64,000 nucleotides of DNA from Burkholderia ubonensis (GTDB taxonomy: Bacteria; Pseudomonadota; Gammaproteobacteria; Burkholderiales; Burkholderiaceae): NCBI RefSeq assembly GCF_902833085.1, contig NZ_CADFEB010000002.1:682001-746000 (forward strand), in the 5' to 3' direction. Each line of letters begins with the position of its first letter. Within the stretch, counting starts at the first letter, position 1. Under the pieces are notes generated by a model. It saw only the letters and a list, made by a program, of their open reading frames with translations. It searched no databases and was not told where the DNA came from. Below are positions 38,788 to 47,206 of this stretch, in pieces. The position numbers and the translations under genes are program-made.

Positions 38788-39564
38788 ATGGGTCGGTCGA
38801 TCAATCTGGAAGGCAAGGTCGCGCTGGTAACGGGCGCTTCGAGCGGGCTCGGCCAGCGCTTTGCACAGGTGCTGTCGCAGGCGGGCGCGAAGGTCGTGCT
38901 CGCGAGTCGGCGCGTCGAGCGGCTCAAGGAGCTGCGTGCAGAGATCGAGGCGGCAGGCGGCGCGGCGCACGTGGTGTCGCTCGACGTCACCGATGTCCAG
39001 AGCATCAAGGCGGCGGTCGCGCATGCCGAAACGGAAGCCGGCACCATCGATATCCTCGTCAACAATTCGGGCGTGTCGACGATGCAGAAGCTCGTCGACG
39101 TGACGCCCAGCGAATTCGAGTTCGTGTTCGACACGAATACGCGCGGCGCGTTTTTCGTCGCGCAGGAAGTCGCGAAGCGGATGATGATGCGCACCAACGG
39201 CAACGGCAAGCCGCCTTACCGGATCATCAACATCGCATCGGTGGCCGGCTTGCGCGTGTTTTCGCAGATCGGCCTGTACGCGATGAGCAAGGCCGCGGTC
39301 GTGCACATGACGCGCGCGATGGCGCTCGAATGGGGGCGTCACGGCATCAACGTCAACGCGATCTGCCCGGGCTATATCGATACGGAAATCAATCACTACC
39401 TGTGGGAAACCGAGCAGGGCCAGAAGCTGCAGTCGATGCTGCCGCGCCGGCGCGTCGGCAAGCCGCAGGATCTCGACGGGCTGCTGCTGCTGCTCGCGGC
39501 CGACGAGTCGCAGTTCATCAACGGCTCGATCATCTCCGCGGACGACGGCTTCGGCCTCGCGTGA
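38788..39564 (+). CDS. Short-chain dehydrogenase/reductase
   Basis: A 258-residue SDR. The NAD(P)-binding VTGASSGLGQRFA is at about residues 14-26, the NNSG motif near 89, and the catalytic pair is in LYAMSKAAVVHMTR (Tyr-x3-Lys), preceded by IINIASVAGL. AAAGGGG before the ATG supports the start. It is 39 bases upstream of an acyl-CoA thioesterase gene, and a probable fatty-acid operator precedes it. A role on a 3-hydroxyacyl or related CoA ester is likely but inferred. Confidence 0.92.
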   Translation: MGRSINLEGKVALVTGASSGLGQRFAQVLSQAGAKVVLASRRVERLKELRAEIEAAGGAAHVVSLDVTDVQSIKAAVAHAETEAGTIDILVNNSGVSTMQKLVDVTPSEFEFVFDTNTRGAFFVAQEVAKRMMMRTNGNGKPPYRIINIASVAGLRVFSQIGLYAMSKAAVVHMTRAMALEWGRHGINVNAICPGYIDTEINHYLWETEQGQKLQSMLPRRRVGKPQDLDGLLLLLAADESQFINGSIISADDGFGLA

Positions 39565-39603
39565 CCGGACGATTCACAGCAACAGCAATACTCAGCAACA
39601 AAG

Positions 39604-40044
39604 ATGACTGCAATGAGCGATTACTCCCCTGTTTTCGAGATGTCGATGCCGATCCGCTGGGGCGACATGGACGCGTTCGGACACGTGAACAACACGGTCT
39701 ATTTCCGCTATATGGAGCAGGTGCGGATTTCCTGGTTCGAGACGCTCGGCGTCGCCGGCGGCAACGGCGAAACGCAGGGGCCGGTCATCGTGACCGCGTC
39801 GATGGAGTTCCTCAAGCAGTTGCATTACCCGGGCGACGTGATCGCGAAGATGTCGGCCGCGAAGCCGGGGCGCAGCAGCTTCGACACCGGCTTCGAGCTG
39901 ACCCGCGCCGATGATCCGCACCACGTCTACGCGCGCGGCAGCGCGCGCTGCGTATGGGTCGACTATGCGCTCGGCAAGTCGGTGCCGTTGCCGCAACTGC
40001 TGCGCGACACGATCGAGCGCGCACTCGCCGCCAGGATCGGCTGA
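39604..40044 (+). CDS. Hotdog-fold acyl-CoA thioesterase
   Basis: A 146-residue 4HBT/YbgC-type thioesterase. FEMSMPIRWGDMDAFGHVNNTVYFRYMEQVRISWFE contains the catalytic Asp and the HVNNxxYFRYME signature. It hydrolyses short- or medium-chain acyl-CoA in the cytoplasm. It is in the same operon as the SDR gene upstream. The start may be the ATG at 39613 (MSDYSPVFEM) instead; neither has a strong ribosome-binding site. Confidence 0.9.
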   Translation: MTAMSDYSPVFEMSMPIRWGDMDAFGHVNNTVYFRYMEQVRISWFETLGVAGGNGETQGPVIVTASMEFLKQLHYPGDVIAKMSAAKPGRSSFDTGFELTRADDPHHVYARGSARCVWVDYALGKSVPLPQLLRDTIERALAARIG

Positions 40045-40077
40045 AGTCCGGGCGCGACGGCCGTTGCGTCGCGCCGC

Positions 40078-40623
40078 TCAATGGCCGAGCAGACGCTGCA
40101 GCAGTTCGGCCGTGTTCCCCGTCCCGTACTTGCGCATCAGCCGCGCGCGATAGATGTCGACCGTGCGCGAGCTGATGTCGAGCACCCGGCCGATCTGCTT
40201 GCTCGTCTTGCCGGTCGCGAGCTGCGCGGCGATCTCGCGCTCGCGCGGCGTCAGCGCGACGGCCACCGGGCGGGTCGCGCTCAGGTCCTCGAAGGTCCAG
40301 ACGCCGGCCGCGAGCGGCGCGGTGCGATCGAGCGCGCGGCCCGTCACGTGGCACCAGAACAGCTCGCCGTCGGCGCGCTTCATGATCCGGTCGTCCGCAT
40401 AGCTGCCGTTCACGACCATCACCCGCGAAATGCGCTCGCCGATCCGCTGGAATTCGTCCGGCGACGGGTAGAGCACCTCGTACGATTTCCCGATCAGGTC
40501 GGCGCACGTGCAGCGGAAGATCGCCGCGACCGCGTCGTTGCAATCCTCGATCACGCGGTCGCGCGACATGACGAGGCCGATCGGCGCGAGATGGAAGGCG
40601 GTCTGGTAGTCGAGGGCGGACAT
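40078..40623 (-). CDS. PAS-LuxR transcriptional regulator
   Basis: A 181-residue regulator with an N-terminal PAS domain (about 5-110; YQTAFHLAPIGLVMSRDRVIEDCNDAVAAIFRC) and a C-terminal LuxR helix-turn-helix (LTPREREIAAQLATGKTSKQIGRVLDISSRTVDIYRARLMRKYG). It lacks a receiver domain. It is divergent from the scoAB genes, so regulation of ketone-body or short-chain acid use is plausible. The PAS ligand is unknown. Confidence 0.88.
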   Translation of the reverse strand: MSALDYQTAFHLAPIGLVMSRDRVIEDCNDAVAAIFRCTCADLIGKSYEVLYPSPDEFQRIGERISRVMVVNGSYADDRIMKRADGELFWCHVTGRALDRTAPLAAGVWTFEDLSATRPVAVALTPREREIAAQLATGKTSKQIGRVLDISSRTVDIYRARLMRKYGTGNTAELLQRLLGH

Positions 40624-40850
40624 GGAAGCGGGCGAACGATGGCAAATGCTTATGTATTTTTGCGTATTGTGCCGCATCCGCGCCGCATCGTACCCTTTCA
40701 GGCATCTCGCGGCGCTTGCCGCGAAACAAGAAGAAGCGCGTCGTCGCGGCAGGCCTTGCCGTGCATGCATAGAATGATGCGGCGGGCCTGCGAGCCACGC
40801 CGGCGCGCGAACCCGGTTTCGCTGGTTTCCATAGAGGAAGGGACATACAG

Positions 40851-41555
40851 ATGAACAAAGTCTATCCAAGCGCGGCGGCCGCGCTGGAAGGGATCGTCCA
40901 GGACGGACAGACCTTCGCGGTGGGCGGCTTCGGCCTGTGCGGCATTCCCGAGGCGCTGATCGGCGCATTGCGCGATTCGGGCGTCAAGGGCATCACCTGC
41001 ATCAGCAACAACGCGGGCGTCGACGGCTTCGGTCTCGGCCTGCTGCTCGAAACGCGCCAGATCAGGAAGATGATCTCGTCGTATGTCGGCGAGAACAAGG
41101 AATTCGAGCGCCAGTACCTGGCGGGCGAACTGGAACTGGAATTCACCCCGCAGGGCACGCTCGCCGAGAAGCTGCGCGCGGGCGGCGCGGGCATCCCCGC
41201 GTTCTTCACCAATACCGGCTACGGCACCGTGATCGCGGAAGGCAAGGAAACGCGCCAGTTCGGCGATCGCCACTACGTGCTCGAGCCGTCGCTGACGGCC
41301 GACGTCGCACTCGTGAAGGCGTGGAAGGCCGACAAGTCGGGCAACCTGATCTTCCGCCGCACGGCGCGCAACTTCAATCCGATGTGCGCGATGGCGGGCC
41401 GGATCACGGTCGCCGAGGTCGAGGAGATCGTCGAGAACGGCGAGCTCGATCCGGACCAGATCCATACGCCGGGGATTTTCGTGCAGCGGCTCGTGCTGAA
41501 CGCGACGCCCGAGAAACGCATCGAACAACGCGTCGTGCGCGCGAAAGGAGACTGA
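40851..41555 (+). CDS. scoA: 3-oxoacid CoA-transferase subunit A
   Basis: A 234-residue alpha subunit of a type I CoA-transferase, with [14 protein letters not shown] (the family signature) near residue 24, then [16 protein letters not shown] and TQ-like [13 protein letters not shown]. With subunit B it moves CoA from succinyl-CoA to acetoacetate. GAGGAAGGG upstream supports the ATG. Subunit B follows after 1 base. The sequence resembles ScoA/AtoD more than PcaI. Confidence 0.9.
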   Translation: MNKVYPSAAAALEGIVQDGQTFAVGGFGLCGIPEALIGALRDSGVKGITCISNNAGVDGFGLGLLLETRQIRKMISSYVGENKEFERQYLAGELELEFTPQGTLAEKLRAGGAGIPAFFTNTGYGTVIAEGKETRQFGDRHYVLEPSLTADVALVKAWKADKSGNLIFRRTARNFNPMCAMAGRITVAEVEEIVENGELDPDQIHTPGIFVQRLVLNATPEKRIEQRVVRAKGD

Positions 41556-41556
41556 C

Positions 41557-42198
41557 ATGGCTTGGAATCGTGACCAGATGGCCGCGCGCGCGGCGCAGGA
41601 ACTGCAGGACGGCTTTTACGTGAACCTCGGCATCGGCCTGCCGACGCTCGTCGCGAACCACGTGCCGGAAGGCGTCGAAGTCTGGCTGCAGTCGGAGAAC
41701 GGCCTGCTCGGCATCGGCCCGTCGCCGACCGAGGACGAAGTCGACGCCGACCTGATCAACGCCGGCAAGCAGACCGTCACGACGCTGCCGGGCTCGTCGA
41801 TCTTCTCGTCCGCCGATTCGTTCGCGATGATCCGCGGCGGCCACATCAACCTCGCGATCCTCGGCGCGATGCAGGTCAGCAAGCAGGGCGACCTCGCGAA
41901 CTGGATGATCCCCGGCAAGATGATCAAGGGGATGGGGGGCGCGATGGATCTCGTCGCCGGCGTGAAGCGCGTCGTCGTGCTGATGGAGCACGTCGCGAAG
42001 GGCGACCAGCACAAGATCCTCGAGGAATGCAACCTGCCGCTGACGGGCGTCGGCGTGGTCGACCTGATCATCACCGATCTCGGCGTGATCGAAGTAACGC
42101 CGGCTGGCCTCAAGGTGATCGAACTCGCCGACGGTGTCAGCGTCGACGAGATCCAGGCTAAGACCGGCGCGCCGCTCGACGTGAGCGCGGTCGCGTAA
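41557..42198 (+). CDS. scoB: 3-oxoacid CoA-transferase subunit B
   Basis: A 213-residue beta subunit. The catalytic glutamate is in the SENG motif of [15 protein letters not shown] near residue 48. [23 protein letters not shown] and [14 protein letters not shown] are also characteristic. AAAGGAGACTGAC before the ATG is a strong ribosome-binding site. The gene ends 30 bases before a strong terminator, so scoAB is a two-gene operon. Confidence 0.92.
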   Translation: MAWNRDQMAARAAQELQDGFYVNLGIGLPTLVANHVPEGVEVWLQSENGLLGIGPSPTEDEVDADLINAGKQTVTTLPGSSIFSSADSFAMIRGGHINLAILGAMQVSKQGDLANWMIPGKMIKGMGGAMDLVAGVKRVVVLMEHVAKGDQHKILEECNLPLTGVGVVDLIITDLGVIEVTPAGLKVIELADGVSVDEIQAKTGAPLDVSAVA

Positions 42199-42228
42199 GC
42201 GCGTCGCGCGCGTCCGCCGTGCCCTCCG

Positions 42229-42260
42229 GCGCCCCGCATTCCCGACGGAATGCGGGGCGC
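42229..42260 (+). terminator. Terminator of scoAB
   Basis: GCGCCCCGCATTCC and GGAATGCGGGGCGC form a perfect 14-bp stem with a 4-base CGAC loop, then TTGTCATT. The stem is very stable though the T-tract is poor. Confidence 0.7.
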
Positions 42261-42308
42261 TTGTCATTCGGGCGCGGCGAACGAGCGGCCCACCGGCCGC
42301 GGCGCGCG

Positions 42309-43025
42309 TCACGCAATCGTGCCGCCGCCGTCGACCAGCACGGTCGAGCCGGTTGCGTAGGGCGTCGTCGCCAGATAGACGATCGCGTTCGCGACGTCCT
42401 CAGGCTGGCCGACGCGGCGGGCGGGCAGGCGTTGCGCGGCATTCGCAAACAGTGCGTCGCGCGCGTCGGGGGCGAGCTTGTCCCACAGCGGCGTCGCGAT
42501 CAGGCCCGGCGACACGGTATTCACGCGCACCGGCGCCAGTTCGAGCGCGAGGCCGCGGGCGAGCGCCTCGAGCGCCGCGTTGATCGCGCCCTGCAGCACG
42601 GACGACGCGCTCGGCCTTGCGCTGAGGAAACCCGACACGAACGTCAGCGAGCCGCCCGGCGCGATGTCGATCGCGCGTGCGACGCGATACGCGCCCCAGA
42701 ACTTGCTGTTCATCGCGGCTTGCGCGTCGTCGAACGGCAGCGACCGGACCGGGCCGGCAGCCGTCCGGGCGGCGGAGATCACGACGTGGTCGAACTGGCC
42801 GGCCCGCGCGCAGAACGCGTCGACGGCCGCGGTATCGGTGACGTCCAGCGTTTCGCGGCGCACCGGGCTGCCGGGCGAAGCCGCGGCGGCGGTCGCCTTG
42901 TGCGGGTCGCGCGACGCGATCGTCACGGTCGCGCCGCGTTGCGCGAAGGCTTGCGCGGCGGCGGCGCCGATGCCGGAGCTGCCGCCGACGACGAGGACTT
43001 TCCTGCCATTGAGTGAATCGTTCAT
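42309..43025 (-). CDS. Short-chain dehydrogenase/reductase
   Basis: A 238-residue SDR with VVGGSSGIGAAAAQAFAQRG at the N-terminus and a C-terminal YATGSTVLVDGGGTIA. The usual catalytic Tyr-x3-Lys is not in its normal form. The region after TFVSGFLSARPSASS reads VLQGAINAALEALARG, where Tyr and Lys are replaced, so this belongs to a divergent SDR group and may not be a standard dehydrogenase. It follows the polysaccharide deacetylase gene on the same strand. Confidence 0.82.
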   Translation of the reverse strand: MNDSLNGRKVLVVGGSSGIGAAAAQAFAQRGATVTIASRDPHKATAAAASPGSPVRRETLDVTDTAAVDAFCARAGQFDHVVISAARTAAGPVRSLPFDDAQAAMNSKFWGAYRVARAIDIAPGGSLTFVSGFLSARPSASSVLQGAINAALEALARGLALELAPVRVNTVSPGLIATPLWDKLAPDARDALFANAAQRLPARRVGQPEDVANAIVYLATTPYATGSTVLVDGGGTIA

Positions 43026-43057
43026 GATGGTCGGTTCCGATGAGAATGGGCGGTCGC

Positions 43058-44071
43058 TCAGATCGTTTCGGTTTCGCGCAGCGTCGACGGGCTGCCCAGC
43101 GCGTAGCGCGCGATGTCGTCCTTGCGCATGAAGGCCACGCCCGGATGCGACCGGGCGTGGCGCAGGAACGCGTCCCACGCGCGCACCATTTGCGGCGTGC
43201 CGCTGATCCGGTCGTGCGCGCTGATCGACATCAGCCTGCGCCGTTGCCCGGCTTCCTCGTACAGCTGGTCGAAATCGAGCTTGATCTGTTCGAGAAACAT
43301 CGACGGCGAATAATTGCGGCCCTCGATCAGCAGGATGTCGTTGTTGCGCAGCGTGTACGGCACGACCACGAAGTCGCGTCCGTTGACTGCCTCGATGAAC
43401 GGCTCGTCGCGGCTGACGTCGTCGATGTGATAGACGTAGTCGAGCTCCTGCAGCAGCGACAGCGTGTTCGGGCCGCGCCGCAGCCAGTTGCAGTTGTAGC
43501 CGATCGGCCGCTGGCCGGCCGCGGCTTCCACCATGTCGCGGGCGTCGAGCAGGAAGCGCCGCTCGTCGTCGCGGCTCATCGCGAATTGCGAGCGCCAGCT
43601 CGGCCCGTGCGCCGAGGCCTCGTGACCGCGCGCGACGATCTCGCGGGCCAACTCGGGGCGATGCCGGACCGCTTCGCCGATCATGTGCGACGTGACCTTG
43701 ACGTCGTGCCGGTCCCACAGGTCGAGCATGCGCGGGATGCCTTCGCGGTAGCCGTACGCGAACCAGGTGCCGGACGCGAGGTCGGCGGGCACGGACGGCG
43801 GGAACGCGACGGGCGGAAACGGGCTGTCCGCGCCCTTGGGCGGCTGGCCGCCCGCTTCGAACTGCATCGAGATCGAGATCACGAGGCGGATGCCGTCGGG
43901 CCAGAACGGTCCCGCGCCGTGCTGCGCCGCAGCGGCGGCGCCGGCGGTCGCGGCGCCGGCCGGCGTGGTGGCCGCGCCGAGCGCGAGGCCGGCGGCCAGT
44001 CCCGCGCCGGCGCCTGCCTGTGCGAGAAACGTGCGCCGTCCGGGGCGCATGGAGGGATCGATGGGCGTCAT
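43058..44071 (-). CDS. Tat-exported polysaccharide deacetylase family protein
   Basis: A 337-residue carbohydrate esterase-type protein. A Tat signal (RPGRRTFLAQAGAGAG) near the N-terminus predicts folded export. The catalytic domain (IPRMLDLWDRHDVKVTSHMIGE, GHEASAHGPSWRSQ, RPIGYNCNWLRRGPNTLSLLQELDYVYHIDD) resembles the PuuE/PgdA-like NodB-fold branch acting on peptidoglycan or small amides. The ATG at 44071 is coupled to the preceding gene. The substrate is uncertain. Confidence 0.82.
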   Translation of the reverse strand: MTPIDPSMRPGRRTFLAQAGAGAGLAAGLALGAATTPAGAATAGAAAAAQHGAGPFWPDGIRLVISISMQFEAGGQPPKGADSPFPPVAFPPSVPADLASGTWFAYGYREGIPRMLDLWDRHDVKVTSHMIGEAVRHRPELAREIVARGHEASAHGPSWRSQFAMSRDDERRFLLDARDMVEAAAGQRPIGYNCNWLRRGPNTLSLLQELDYVYHIDDVSRDEPFIEAVNGRDFVVVPYTLRNNDILLIEGRNYSPSMFLEQIKLDFDQLYEEAGQRRRLMSISAHDRISGTPQMVRAWDAFLRHARSHPGVAFMRKDDIARYALGSPSTLRETETI

Positions 44072-44081
44072 CGCGGCATCC

Positions 44082-44639
44082 TCAGTTGGCGAGGCCAAGC
44101 TGGCGCATCAGCGTCAGGTTGTCCTCGATGTGCCAGTTGTCGGCGATGCGGCCGTCCGCAATCCGGTAGATGTCGGTCGCGATGAAGTCGACCGGCTGGC
44201 CGTGCCCGGCGGAGCCGTTGAAGGTCCCCGTGAAGTGCCCGCGAAAGTGCAGGTGAACGACGACGCGATCGCCGGCCACGATCATCTGCTCGATCTCGCA
44301 ACGCAGGTCCGGCACCGCCGCGCGCATCGTGCGCGAGGCGGCGAGCGGGCCCGGCAGCCCCTGGGCGCGTCCGGCAGGCAGCGTGCGGTCGGTGAAATCG
44401 GGTGCGAGCGCCGCGCGGGCGAGCGTCGCGTCGCCGGTATCCCAGAACGTGCCGTAGCGGCGCGCCGCGAGAACCTGCGCGCTTGCCTGCGCGGCGGGCA
44501 GGCCGGCGGCGACCGTCAGGTCGCGCGGTGTGACGAGATCGTCGGCTTGCGCAGCCGTGGGCGGCAGCGCGGCCGCGACCAGCGCGGCGGCGAGCAGGCG
44601 GGCGGTCAGGCGGCCGGCCGGGCGGAAAAGGGCGGACAT
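44082..44639 (-). CDS. Exported SnoaL-like ester cyclase family protein
   Basis: A 185-residue protein. The first 32 residues are a signal peptide (ending PTAAQADD). The rest is a SnoaL/NTF2-like cone fold (YGTFWDTGDATLARAALAPDFTDRTL; RTMRAAVPDLRCEIEQMIVAGDRVVVHLHFRGHF; IADNWHIEDNLTLMRQLG). AGGAGAATCCG lies before the ATG. It is first in a minus-strand set of SnoaL, deacetylase and SDR genes, divergent from a LysR gene. The reaction is unknown. Confidence 0.82.
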   Translation of the reverse strand: MSALFRPAGRLTARLLAAALVAAALPPTAAQADDLVTPRDLTVAAGLPAAQASAQVLAARRYGTFWDTGDATLARAALAPDFTDRTLPAGRAQGLPGPLAASRTMRAAVPDLRCEIEQMIVAGDRVVVHLHFRGHFTGTFNGSAGHGQPVDFIATDIYRIADGRIADNWHIEDNLTLMRQLGLAN

Positions 44640-44776
44640 CGGATTCTCCTGTTCGTGAAGAGGCGTCGGGTCAACGCGTGATGCACATGGTAAGTTTCCG
44701 TTTTGGATGTAAATACGGACTGATCGCGAATGGATTATTCGAAAATTGGAAAGGTGAGCGAAGCGCGAGGGGCGCG

Positions 44777-45685
44777 GTGCTGATCGACGACTTGCCGGCG
44801 CTCGAAACCTTCGCCCGCATCGTGTCGGCGGGCAGCCTGTCGGCGGCCGCGCGAGAACTCGACCTGTCGCTGTCGGTGGTCAGCAAGCGGCTCGCGCACC
44901 TCGAGTCGCGGCTCGGCGTGCGCCTGCTGCACCGCACGACGCGGCAGCAGACGCTGACCGACGAAGGCGCGCAGTTCCACGCGCAGGCGCTGCGCATCCT
45001 GGCCGAAATCGAGCAGGCCGAAGCGCTGATGCAGGATCGGCGCGGCACCGTAAGCGGCCTGCTGCGCGTGACGGCGCCGGGCGAACTCGGCCGCCTGCGG
45101 CTTGCGCCGCTCGTCGCTGAATTTCAGCGGCAGCATCCGCAGGTGACCGTGCAACTGATGCTGACCGATTCGGTCATCGACCTGCTCGCGCACGAGATCG
45201 ACGTCGCCGTGCGGATCGGCAGCCTGGCCGACTCGTCGATGATCGCGCGCGAGCTAGCGCCGAACCGTCGCGTGCTGTGCGCAGCGCCTGCGTACATTGC
45301 CGAGCACGGCGAACCGGCGCACCCGGGCGAACTGTGCCGGCATCGCTGCATCGTGATGGGCGAGCAGCCGCGTGCCGAATGGCGGTTCGATGGCGACGGC
45401 GGCGCGCTCGAGGTCGAGGTAACGGCGGCGCTGCTGACGAACGACGGTGGCGCGGCGCGCACGCTGGCGCTGGCGGGGGCAGGCATCGCGCTGAAGTCGA
45501 TCTGGGACGTCGGTCCCGATCTCGAGGCGGGCCGGCTCGTCCGCATACTGCCTGCGTACGCGGCGCCGGCCGCGCCGTTGCACGCCGTGTATCCGGGCGG
45601 GCGGCATCTTGCGATGCGCGTGCGCGCGTTCGTCGATTTCGTGCGGGAGCGGTTGCAGGCCGAGTGGTGCTGGGGCGAAGGCTGA
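44777..45685 (+). CDS. LysR family transcriptional regulator
   Basis: A 302-residue regulator. A GTG start (MLIDDLPALETFARIV) preceded by GAGGGG is chosen; the longer frame from 44678 would add an unlikely 33-residue tail. The helix-turn-helix is LSAAARELDLSLSVVSKRLAHLESRLGVRLLHRTTR. The effector domain follows from about residue 90. It is divergent from the SnoaL-deacetylase-SDR set and is its likely regulator. Confidence 0.9.
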   Translation: MLIDDLPALETFARIVSAGSLSAAARELDLSLSVVSKRLAHLESRLGVRLLHRTTRQQTLTDEGAQFHAQALRILAEIEQAEALMQDRRGTVSGLLRVTAPGELGRLRLAPLVAEFQRQHPQVTVQLMLTDSVIDLLAHEIDVAVRIGSLADSSMIARELAPNRRVLCAAPAYIAEHGEPAHPGELCRHRCIVMGEQPRAEWRFDGDGGALEVEVTAALLTNDGGAARTLALAGAGIALKSIWDVGPDLEAGRLVRILPAYAAPAAPLHAVYPGGRHLAMRVRAFVDFVRERLQAEWCWGEG

Positions 45686-45835
45686 CGCGTTGCGGGGGCA
45701 CGCGTGCGCGCACGATGCGGCGGCGTTCGCCCGGCGCCGAGACGGCTCCGTGAACGGAAGCGGTTTACAATCGATCGCACCGGGCGGCGCACCGTTTGCG
45801 CCGCCGCGCAGCGCCCGTTCGACAGGATGCCAACG

Positions 45836-46741
45836 ATGCCAACGATCTCAGCGAACCCCTTGGTACCTCGCCAGCGGCGCGTGCAGTGCGCGAGCGCGGC
45901 CGGCCTTCACCACGTGGCGTACACCGAGTGGGGCGATCCCGCCAATCCGCGCGTGCTGGTCTGCGTACACGGGCTGACCCGCTCGGGGCGTGATTTCGAC
46001 CGGCTCGCCGCGGCGCTTGCCGATACGTATCGCGTCGTGTGCCCGGACGTCGTCGGGCGAGGCCGCTCCGACTGGCTCGCGGATTCGCGGCTCTATGCGA
46101 TTCCGCAATACGTGGCCGACATGGTTACGCTGATCGCGCGCCTCGACGTCGAATCGGTCGACTGGTTCGGCACGTCGATGGGCGGCCTGATCGGGCTCGC
46201 GCTCGCGGGGCTGCCGGGCTCGCCGGTGCGGCGGATGATCGTCAACGACGTCGGCCCGCGGATCGAGCCGGATTCGCTCACGCGCATCGGCGAATACCTC
46301 GGCGTGCAGCCGCGCTTCGCGACCGAGCAGGAAGGCATCGATTACCTGACGTCGCTGTCGCTGCCGTTCGGCGCGCTCACCGGCGACGAATGGCGCGAGA
46401 TCAACGCGCCGCTGCTGCGCGAGCTGCCCGATGGCGGCTGGGCGATCCGCTACGACCCGCGGATCGCGGAGCCGTTCAAGGCGACGACGCCCGAGCTGGC
46501 CGCGCTCGGCGAGGCTGCGCTGTGGCGCGCGATCGAAACGACGGACGCGACGCTGCTCGTCGTGCGCGGCGCGGCGTCCGACCTGCTGTCGCGCGAGACG
46601 GTCGCGGAAATGACGCGGCGCGGCCGGCATGTGTCGCAGGCGGAAATTGCCGGCGTCGGCCATGCGCCGGCGTTCATGAGCGCGGACCAGATCGCGCTCG
46701 CGCGCGGGTTTTTCCTCGAAGAGGGCGCATCCGCGTCATAA
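45836..46741 (+). CDS. Alpha/beta hydrolase
   Basis: A 301-residue hydrolase. LVCVHGLTRSGRDFDRLAAALAD forms the oxyanion-hole region, WFGTSMGGLIGLALAG carries the nucleophile Ser (G-T-S-M-G-G), and the catalytic His is in VGHAPAFMS at the C-terminus. The start at ATG 45836 is preferred because ACAGGA sits 9 bases upstream; ATG 45827 is also possible. The substrate is unknown. RidA follows after 66 bases. Confidence 0.9.
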   Translation: MPTISANPLVPRQRRVQCASAAGLHHVAYTEWGDPANPRVLVCVHGLTRSGRDFDRLAAALADTYRVVCPDVVGRGRSDWLADSRLYAIPQYVADMVTLIARLDVESVDWFGTSMGGLIGLALAGLPGSPVRRMIVNDVGPRIEPDSLTRIGEYLGVQPRFATEQEGIDYLTSLSLPFGALTGDEWREINAPLLRELPDGGWAIRYDPRIAEPFKATTPELAALGEAALWRAIETTDATLLVVRGAASDLLSRETVAEMTRRGRHVSQAEIAGVGHAPAFMSADQIALARGFFLEEGASAS

Positions 46742-46807
46742 TATATGGTTCGGCGGTGCGGGCCGCGCCGCCGGGCGAATCATCCATTCATTCAAGCGGA
46801 ACATTCC

Positions 46808-47161
46808 ATGGCAGTTACTCGTCACCACGTCGGCGCCCGTCTTTCCGAAATTGCGATTCACAACGGCACCGTGTACCTCGCCGGCCAGATCGCGGAAGAC
46901 ACGACCCAGGACATCAAGGGCCAGACGCGCGAAGTGCTTGGGCACATCGACCGCCTGCTCGCGGAGGCGAACAGCGACAAGGCGCATCTGCTGTCGGTGC
47001 AGATCTACATTTCCGATCTGGCGAACTTCGCGGGCATGAACGAAGAGTGGGACGCATGGGTGGCGCCGGGCAATACGCCGCCGCGCGCCACCGTCGAGGC
47101 GAAGCTCGCGGATCCCGCGCTGCTCGTCGAAATCGTCGTCGTTGCTGCGCAGCGGAGCTGA
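46808..47161 (+). CDS. RidA/YjgF family protein
   Basis: A 117-residue protein with the RidA fold: GTVYLAGQIAEDTTQDIKGQTREVLGHIDRLLAEANSDKAHLLSVQIYISDLANFAGMNEEWDAWV ending with PPRATVEAKLADPALLVEIVVVAA. Family members deaminate reactive enamine or imine intermediates. The active-site Arg is present in PPRATVEA. It lies 45 bases before relA but is probably a separate unit. Confidence 0.92.
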   Translation: MAVTRHHVGARLSEIAIHNGTVYLAGQIAEDTTQDIKGQTREVLGHIDRLLAEANSDKAHLLSVQIYISDLANFAGMNEEWDAWVAPGNTPPRATVEAKLADPALLVEIVVVAAQRS

Positions 47162-47206
47162 CCTGAACCGAGCGTCGTCGCTGACGACGATGCCTCACCG
47201 GGCTGC

